A stretch of 36,561 nt of DNA. It comes from Acetobacteraceae bacterium. Lineage in GTDB: Bacteria > Pseudomonadota > Alphaproteobacteria > Acetobacterales > Acetobacteraceae. A program made the position numbers and the translations under genes. This document shows positions 31,681 through 36,561 of this stretch, piece after piece. Within the stretch, counting starts at the first letter, position 1; every line of letters starts with the position of its first letter. Where the stretch lies: positions 1 to 36,561 of the forward strand of contig JAMXLO010000055.1 of assembly GCA_024280945.1 (NCBI GenBank). The letters run 5' to 3'. Below the pieces are notes generated by a model. It ran no database searches, was not told the origin of the DNA, and saw only the letters and a list, made by a program, of their open reading frames with translations.

Positions 31681-32315
31681 TGTTTTCCCGCCGTTCCATG
31701 CTGATACTCGCCGCCGGCGTAGGTGCCGCCACCTTGCAGACCTCGCGCGGCTGGCTCATCCCGGCTGCATCGGCCCAGGCGGCGAACAATCAGAAAGAAC
31801 ACGAGGCAGAGCGCTCGATCGGGAATCCGGACGCCAAGGTAACGGTGATGGAGTTCTTTTCTCTAACCTGCACCCATTGCGCCTCGTTCTCCCGGGAGAC
31901 CATGCCGGAGATAGAGAAGAACCTGATCCAGCCAGGCAAGGCTCGGTTCGTTTATCGCGATTTCCCGTTGGACCAAGTGGCGCTGACCGCAGCGATGGTC
32001 GCCCGCTACCTTCCGCCGCCGCAGTACTACCCGTTCATAACCGCGCTCCTCTCGACGCAGGACCGCTGGGCATTCGCGCGGGGGGTCAACAGCACCGAGG
32101 AGTTGTGGAAAATGGCGGCGCTGGCCGGCATGAGCCGGGAGACTTTCGACAAGGCGATCGCTGACAACGCCCTGCGCACCTGGATCCTGCAACAGCAGCA
32201 GGCCGACCAGGATCGGTGGAAGATCGACTCGACTCCAAGCTTTGTGATCAACGGCCAGAAGTATTCCGGCGAGATGAGCTACGACGCGTTCAGGAAGTTG
32301 ATTCCCGAGGCCTGA
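31677..32315 (+). CDS. DsbA-family thioredoxin-fold disulfide oxidoreductase
   Basis: A 212-residue exported thiol oxidoreductase. The N-terminus (FSRRSMLILAAG) is of twin-arginine type, with cleavage probably after ASA-QA near residue 33-35. The active site is Cys65-Thr-His-Cys68 and the cis-proline is Pro187 in DSTPSFVING. The HEAERSIGNPDAKVTVMEFFS opening of the fold is typical of alphaproteobacterial DsbA/DsbG-like proteins. It should form or shuffle disulfide bonds in periplasmic proteins. Translation is coupled to the DUF721 gene through a 4-bp overlap. The conserved link with smc and mutY seems positional rather than functional. Confidence 0.92.
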   Translation: MMFSRRSMLILAAGVGAATLQTSRGWLIPAASAQAANNQKEHEAERSIGNPDAKVTVMEFFSLTCTHCASFSRETMPEIEKNLIQPGKARFVYRDFPLDQVALTAAMVARYLPPPQYYPFITALLSTQDRWAFARGVNSTEELWKMAALAGMSRETFDKAIADNALRTWILQQQQADQDRWKIDSTPSFVINGQKYSGEMSYDAFRKLIPEA

Positions 32316-32388
32316 CCACCGGGCTTGCCGCCTCACTGGCTCACGAAGTAGAATACTGCAAAACTCGGGGGTTAGCGGAGGATTTGGC

Positions 32389-35300
32389 TTGACAGTGCAG
32401 TTCCGCCGGATGCGCATCGCCGGGTTCAAGAGCTTCGCCGAGCCGGTAAGTGTCGAGATCGAGCCAGGGTTGACCGGCATTGTCGGTCCGAACGGCTGCG
32501 GCAAGTCCAATGTCGTGGAAGCGCTGCGCTGGGCGATGGGCGAGCAAAGTACCCGATCGCTGCGCGCTGGTGAAATGGAGGACGTGATCTTCGCGGGGAC
32601 AGCCGGCCGGCCGTCGCGCAACCTCGCCGAGGTGACGCTGACGCTGGACGAAACGGCTGGTGCCGTGCCCCCGCCATTCCATGACCAGCCGGAACTGGAG
32701 GTCGTGCGACGGATCGAGCGTGGAGCTGGCAGCGAGTACCGGGTGAACGGCAAGGAGGTCCGCGCACGCGATGTCCAGACCCTGTTCGCTGATCTGGCGA
32801 CAGGAGCGCATGCGTCAGGCATGGTGAGCCAAGGGCGGGTCGGCTCGCTGGTCACCGCACGGCCTGAGGACCGGCGAACTGTGCTCGAGGAAGCCGCCGG
32901 AATAACCGGTCTGCATGCTCGTCGGCACGAAGCGGAGTTGAAACTGCGCGCCGCGGAAGCGAATCTGGCCCGGGCCGATGATCTACGTGGCCAACTGGAA
33001 GTACAGCTGAGCGCCCTGAAACGACAGGCGCGGCAAGCCAGCCGTTACCGGAACATCTCTGGCGCCATCCGGCAGGCAGAATCGGAGCTTCTCTCCATCC
33101 AGCGTGCCCGTACCGGCGGGATGCGAGCGGCGGCGGAGGCGGCATTGCACGCAGCGCATATGGCCGTCGCAGCTGCCACCGACGCGGCGACGCAGGCCGC
33201 CGCGCAGGCGACCGAGGCGGCCGCTGCACTGCCGGCATTGCGCAGCACCGAAGCCGAGGCGCGCACCACGCTGGAACGCCATCGGGTGGCACAGGAGCAG
33301 CTTGCGGCGGAGGAAGAACGTGCCCGCACGGCATTGGCTGATGCGTCCCGCCGGCTCACGCAACTCGACGAGGACCGCGCGCACGCGGAGCAGCTCAGGA
33401 ACGATTCGGCCGCCGCTGAGTCGCGTCTCGGGATCGAGGATGCCAGCCTAGCAGAAGCCGACTCGGGCTACGCATCGCAGGCCGAGTCCGCGGAAGCGGC
33501 GGTGTCCGAGGCCGCCGAAGCGGTCCGCGCCGCGGAAGCCAAAGCCGACCGCGCGACCGAAGTCGCCGCAGAGGCCAGCGCTCGCGCGCAGACCGCGGCG
33601 CGGCAGCTGGCCGAGGCGCAAGCGAGATGGCAGCGACTGGAAAAGCAGTTCACCGAGCTGCGGGCAGAACATGATCGCGTCGCCAGTCAGGCGATCGAGC
33701 CAGCAACCCTCGATGCCGCACGAGCAGAACAGGTCGACGCAGAAGCAGCACTTGCTGCCGCCACCGAGACATTGGCAGCTGCCGAGCAAACCCGAGCAAC
33801 TACTGGTCCGGCCCTCGTCGCAGCCCGTGAAGGGCAGGCCACAGCAGAATCGGCACATGCCAAGCTAGCGGCGGAGGCACGTGCGCTCGCCGAGGTGCTG
33901 TCGGTGAAGGATCACGAGCGGTGGCCGCCGATGGTGGACTCCCTGAGTGTCCCGCCCGGACTGGAGACCGCGCTTGGCGCCGCACTCGGCGAGGAGCTGA
34001 CCTCGGCAGCTGACCGCGAAGCCGCCCGCCACTGGCGGGAGCTGCCGCCTTTCGATCCGCCACCTGCGTTGCCGGAAGGAGCGCAGCCCCTCAGCGCGCT
34101 GGTGCAAGGCCCGCCGGCGTTGGCGCGGGTGTTGTCGCAGACCGGGCTGGTCGATCAGGCCATTGGCGAGGCCTGCCAGGCACTGCTGACACCGGGTCAG
34201 GTGCTGGTCTCGCGAGACGGCGCCGTGTGGCGGTGGGACGGCTACACCATCCGCGCAGGCACTCCAACGCCTGCCGCCGTCCGGCTCCAGCAGCGTAACC
34301 GACTGTCCGTTCTGCAACGCGATGTCGAACTGGCGCTGGCAGATGTCACTGCGTCGAAATCGGCTTGCGAGGCAGCAGCCGAAGCCGACCTCGCTGCGAC
34401 GTCCGCTGAGAAGGAAGCGCGTGCGCAACGCTCGGTAGCAGAGCGGCGGCTGGAACAGGCACGCTCGGCCCATCAGCATCTTCGAACACGTGCCGCGGAG
34501 GTCGCGGCCCGCCAGGCCGCCACCGAAACCCAGTTGCAGCGGCTGGCGCTAGAACGCGAGGAGGCGTCGGTCGGCCTCGCGTCAGCGCAAGAGGCAGAGA
34601 ATACGCTGCCGGACGTCGGCGCATTGCGCGCCGCGGTAGAAACCGTGCGCGGCGAATTGTCGGCGGTGCGTTCTGCCGAGGCGGAGGCACGAGCCGCCCT
34701 TGAAGCGCTGACGCGTGAGCATGCCGTGCGGACAGCACGACGGTCAGACATCGCGGCAGAGCGAGCGAACTGGGCGCAACGGGCCACCGATGCCGAGTAT
34801 CGTTGTCGGGAACTGGCAGCGCGACGGGAGGCGGCAGAGGCGGAGTATGTCGCATTGCAGGCGGCACCTGGCCAAATCGCCACGCGACGCGCCGAAGCGC
34901 TCGACGCACTCGAGGCAGCAGAGGCGGCACATCGTGCCGCGGCTGACACGTTGCAACGCGCGGTCGACCAGTCGACGCATGCGGATCGGGCCGCGCGCGC
35001 GGCCGATACATCGCTCGCCACCGCCCGTGAAGACGCTGTGCGCGCGGAGGGTGGAGCGGCACAGGCCGAACAGGCATGGGAGGCCATGGAGGAGCGGATC
35101 ACCGAGCGTCTCGGCCCCAACCCGGCGATGCCCGACCCACCCGCCGAATTATCGCCTGAGGTCGAGGAAAAGGCGCGGCGACGGCTGGAACGTCTCCTGA
35201 AGGAGCGGGAGGAAATGGGCCCGGTGAACCTGCGGGCCGACGTCGAGGCGGAGGCAGTCGAGAAGCAGATCGCCGGCATCACGGCAGAGCGGGAGGAGTT

Positions 35301-35856
35301 GACCACGGCGATCGCCAAGCTGCGCGGCTCGATCGGGCACCTGAACCGCGAAGGACGCGAGCGGCTGGGTTCCGTGTTCGAACAGATCGATCGCAACTTC
35401 CAGGCACTGTTCACCCGCATGTTCGGCGGCGGCAAGGCGCACCTGGCGCTCGTGGGCTCAGACGATCCGCTGGAGGCCGGGCTGGAGATCTACGCTCAGC
35501 CGCCGGGCAAGAAGCTGGCGACCCTGTCGCTTCTCTCAGGCGGGGAGCAGGCACTGACCGCGCTGTCGCTGATCTTTGCCGTGTTTCGCTCCAACCCCGC
35601 GCCAGTCTGTGTGCTGGATGAGGTGGACGCGCCGCTGGACGACGCCAATGTCGACCGGTTCTGTACGCTGCTCGAGGACATGGTACGGGACACTGCGACA
35701 CGCTTCCTCGTCGTGACGCACCATCCGTTGACCATGGCACGCATGGACCGGCTGTATGGGGTAACCATGCAGGAGCGCGGCGTATCGCGTCTGCTGTCAG
35801 TGGATCTGCAACGGGCAGCAGAGATGGCGGAACCTCCCCGGCTCGCAGCCGAGTAG
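32389..35856 (+). CDS. smc: Chromosome segregation protein SMC
   Basis: A 1155-residue SMC ATPase. Walker A GPNGCGKSN (33-41) and the KSFA lead are N-terminal. Long Ala/Glu/Arg-rich coiled coils (about 165-500 and 645-1010) flank a hinge at about 505-640. The C-terminal head has the signature LSGGEQ (1049-1054) and Walker B VCVLDE (1073-1078). SMC with ScpA/ScpB organises and separates replicated chromosomes; those partners are not in the window. The start is TTG 32389 with GCGGAGGA 8 nt upstream; GTG 32395 is an alternative. The coiled coils are very alanine-rich, which gives long low-complexity open frames on other strands. Confidence 0.96.
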   Translation: MTVQFRRMRIAGFKSFAEPVSVEIEPGLTGIVGPNGCGKSNVVEALRWAMGEQSTRSLRAGEMEDVIFAGTAGRPSRNLAEVTLTLDETAGAVPPPFHDQPELEVVRRIERGAGSEYRVNGKEVRARDVQTLFADLATGAHASGMVSQGRVGSLVTARPEDRRTVLEEAAGITGLHARRHEAELKLRAAEANLARADDLRGQLEVQLSALKRQARQASRYRNISGAIRQAESELLSIQRARTGGMRAAAEAALHAAHMAVAAATDAATQAAAQATEAAAALPALRSTEAEARTTLERHRVAQEQLAAEEERARTALADASRRLTQLDEDRAHAEQLRNDSAAAESRLGIEDASLAEADSGYASQAESAEAAVSEAAEAVRAAEAKADRATEVAAEASARAQTAARQLAEAQARWQRLEKQFTELRAEHDRVASQAIEPATLDAARAEQVDAEAALAAATETLAAAEQTRATTGPALVAAREGQATAESAHAKLAAEARALAEVLSVKDHERWPPMVDSLSVPPGLETALGAALGEELTSAADREAARHWRELPPFDPPPALPEGAQPLSALVQGPPALARVLSQTGLVDQAIGEACQALLTPGQVLVSRDGAVWRWDGYTIRAGTPTPAAVRLQQRNRLSVLQRDVELALADVTASKSACEAAAEADLAATSAEKEARAQRSVAERRLEQARSAHQHLRTRAAEVAARQAATETQLQRLALEREEASVGLASAQEAENTLPDVGALRAAVETVRGELSAVRSAEAEARAALEALTREHAVRTARRSDIAAERANWAQRATDAEYRCRELAARREAAEAEYVALQAAPGQIATRRAEALDALEAAEAAHRAAADTLQRAVDQSTHADRAARAADTSLATAREDAVRAEGGAAQAEQAWEAMEERITERLGPNPAMPDPPAELSPEVEEKARRRLERLLKEREEMGPVNLRADVEAEAVEKQIAGITAEREELTTAIAKLRGSIGHLNREGRERLGSVFEQIDRNFQALFTRMFGGGKAHLALVGSDDPLEAGLEIYAQPPGKKLATLSLLSGGEQALTALSLIFAVFRSNPAPVCVLDEVDAPLDDANVDRFCTLLEDMVRDTATRFLVVTHHPLTMARMDRLYGVTMQERGVSRLLSVDLQRAAEMAEPPRLAAE

Positions 35857-35941
35857 CTGACAAACGCCGATACAAATCGGACAAGCAGCAGACATAATCG
35901 TCCCTCAGTTCATGGTCCGAATTCCACATCGGAGTTTGGCC

Positions 35942-36211
35942 ATGGTGAGATACCGACGTCTGTCTGCGGTGTTGTTGCTTGCCGGTTTGGCCGGTGTCGC
36001 GGTTGTCGCATTGCCTGGCAAGGCAGAGGCCTGGTGGTGTTGCCGCGTTGGTGTTGGCATTGCCTTGCCGCCCGTGGTGGTGGCGCCTCCGGTCTATGCC
36101 CCGCCGCCAGTCTATTATGCACCGCCGCCCGCTTATTATCCGCCACCGCGACGGGTCTGGGTGCCGCCGCACTGGCAGGGCAGTGTCTGGGTGCCCGGGC
36201 ATTGGGCGTAA
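35942..36211 (+). CDS. Small secreted Pro/Tyr/Trp-rich protein
   Basis: An 89-residue protein with a clear signal peptide (RYRRLSAVLLLAGLAGV, cleavage probably after KAEA near residue 29). The mature part begins WWCCRVGVGI, followed by a proline-rich stretch of short PP-V/A-Y repeats (YAPPPVYYAPPPAYY) and ends with WVPPHWQGSVWVPGHWA. Such proteins are common in alphaproteobacteria, probably in the envelope, and have no known enzyme activity. The Trp/His-rich tail could bind polysaccharide, but that is speculation. ATG 35942 has CGGAG 8 nt upstream. It stands alone between smc and the FNR/FixK-type box. Confidence 0.75.
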   Translation: MVRYRRLSAVLLLAGLAGVAVVALPGKAEAWWCCRVGVGIALPPVVVAPPVYAPPPVYYAPPPAYYPPPRRVWVPPHWQGSVWVPGHWA

Positions 36212-36236
36212 GGGTTATGTCGCTTCTCGAAAACGT

Positions 36237-36250
36237 TTGACCTGGATCAA
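36237..36250. promoter_or_regulatory. FNR/FixK-type binding site
   Basis: TTGACCTGGATCAA matches the FNR/ANR/FixK consensus TTGAT-N4-ATCAA at 9 of 10 half-site bases. It lies in the 165-bp gap between the small secreted protein and the gene starting at 36377, 126 bp upstream of that start, a normal position for an oxygen-responsive activator. Confidence 0.65.
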
Positions 36251-36376
36251 GGAAAGCGATGAAGACGCGGAATTAACTTCGCATCGGTTTCAGCAATACT
36301 GAGTTCGGCACCGACGCGTCCCTTCCGCGACGCCCAGCCGGCTTTGGCTGACGGCAAGGCGCAGGGGAGGACAGAC

Positions 36377-36561
36377 GTGACGGATTTCGATATCGCAGAA
36401 AGGGACAAAGCTGCGGGCCCGCCCATCGCCGAGGATCGGCGAGGCAGTTGGACCCGACGTCTGTCAGACGCCGAGGTGCTGGGCATCTTCGAAACCATCA
36501 ATCGCCAGGGTTACGCCGCCATCGACAACTACGTCTCGGAAGACGAGTTGGCGCCGGTGCG
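36377..36561 (+). CDS. Unidentified protein, N-terminus only; possibly a PhyH-type dioxygenase
   Basis: An open frame starting at GTG 36377, with a perfect GGGGAGG site 6 nt upstream, runs 61 codons to the window edge. The first 25 residues are polar; then RRLSDAEVLGIFETINRQGY and AAIDNYVSEDELAPVR resemble the opening helix and strand of phytanoyl-CoA dioxygenase-like enzymes (a gradually exposed GY-x-x-I/V-x-x-x-V/L pattern). No catalytic residue is inside the window, so the identity is only a guess. An FNR/FixK-type box upstream suggests control by oxygen. Confidence 0.6.
   Translation, partial: MTDFDIAERDKAAGPPIAEDRRGSWTRRLSDAEVLGIFETINRQGYAAIDNYVSEDELAPV

Noticed and set aside
33045-35435. 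Long Ala/Ser-rich minus-strand frames and apparent DNA repeats inside smc
   Set aside because: They mirror the alanine- and glutamate-rich coiled-coil codons of SMC; no independent gene or tandem repeat unit is present.
35867-35880. A terminator after smc (CCGAT-n4-ATCGG)
   Set aside because: Only a 5-bp stem with no T-run; too weak to call.
1-36561. CRISPR array, tRNA or rRNA, insertion sequence or prophage
   Set aside because: No regularly spaced direct repeats, cloverleaf-type sequence, transposase motif or phage gene was seen.

Overview
The window is a GC-rich, densely coding stretch of a bacterial chromosome. The best reading is an alphaproteobacterium, probably of the Acetobacteraceae/Rhodospirillales type. 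This inference rests on the mutY | DUF721(dciA)-dsbA-like-smc block, the dispersed GGCCGG-rich palindromes, twin-arginine signals on the solute-binding proteins, and the abundance of CoA-transferase and ABC-uptake genes. It could not be tested by search. No rRNA, tRNA, CRISPR array, insertion sequence or phage gene was seen, and no gap without a gene exceeds about 170 bp.

Layout. (1) 1-3107, minus strand: an alpha/beta hydrolase followed by a tandem-domain CaiB/BaiF CoA-transferase that runs off the left edge. (2) 3192-3968: a metallophosphoesterase, then a long palindromic repeat. (3) 4093-12318, plus strand: one apparent operon with a branched-chain-type (Liv/HAAT) ABC importer (LivH, a LivM-LivG fusion, LivF), two paralogous binding proteins on either side of a metallo-beta-lactamase-fold lactonase-like enzyme, a carboxymuconolactone decarboxylase-family protein and a 3-hydroxyisobutyrate dehydrogenase-family enzyme. 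(4) 12415-14419, minus strand: an SDR and kynureninase, divergent from an NDP-forming acyl-CoA synthetase (14490-16637). (5) 16622-18056, minus strand: a TauD-type dioxygenase coupled to a small leucine-rich-repeat protein. (6) 18172-19386: an RsmB-type rRNA methyltransferase. (7) 19454-27930, plus strand: a TPP enzyme, a complete carbohydrate-type (CUT1) ABC importer, an enolase-superfamily enzyme and a 2-hydroxyacid dehydrogenase. (8) 27931-30080, minus strand: a secreted Cache-domain protein and a chemoreceptor. (9) 30144-35856: mutY divergent from dciA-like, dsbA-like and smc. (10) A small secreted Pro/Tyr/Trp-rich protein, an FNR/FixK-type box, and the start of a further gene cut by the right edge.

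How the genes may work together. Two large plus-strand operons each join uptake with enzymes. The first suggests import and processing of a lactone-forming organic acid or aromatic breakdown product: two binding proteins, a lactonase, a decarboxylase-type protein and a beta-hydroxyacid dehydrogenase. The second suggests import of a sugar, polyol or sugar acid, followed by dehydration or epimerisation, 2-hydroxyacid/2-ketoacid interconversion, and TPP-dependent C-C chemistry. Neither substrate can be read from the sequence. Points that deserve a second look are a palindromic element inserted in frame in the lactonase gene, the LivM-LivG fusion with an atypical ABC signature, the Cache/chemoreceptor pair, the LRR protein coupled to TauD, and the FNR/FixK and CtrA-like boxes. 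No transcription factor is encoded in the window.
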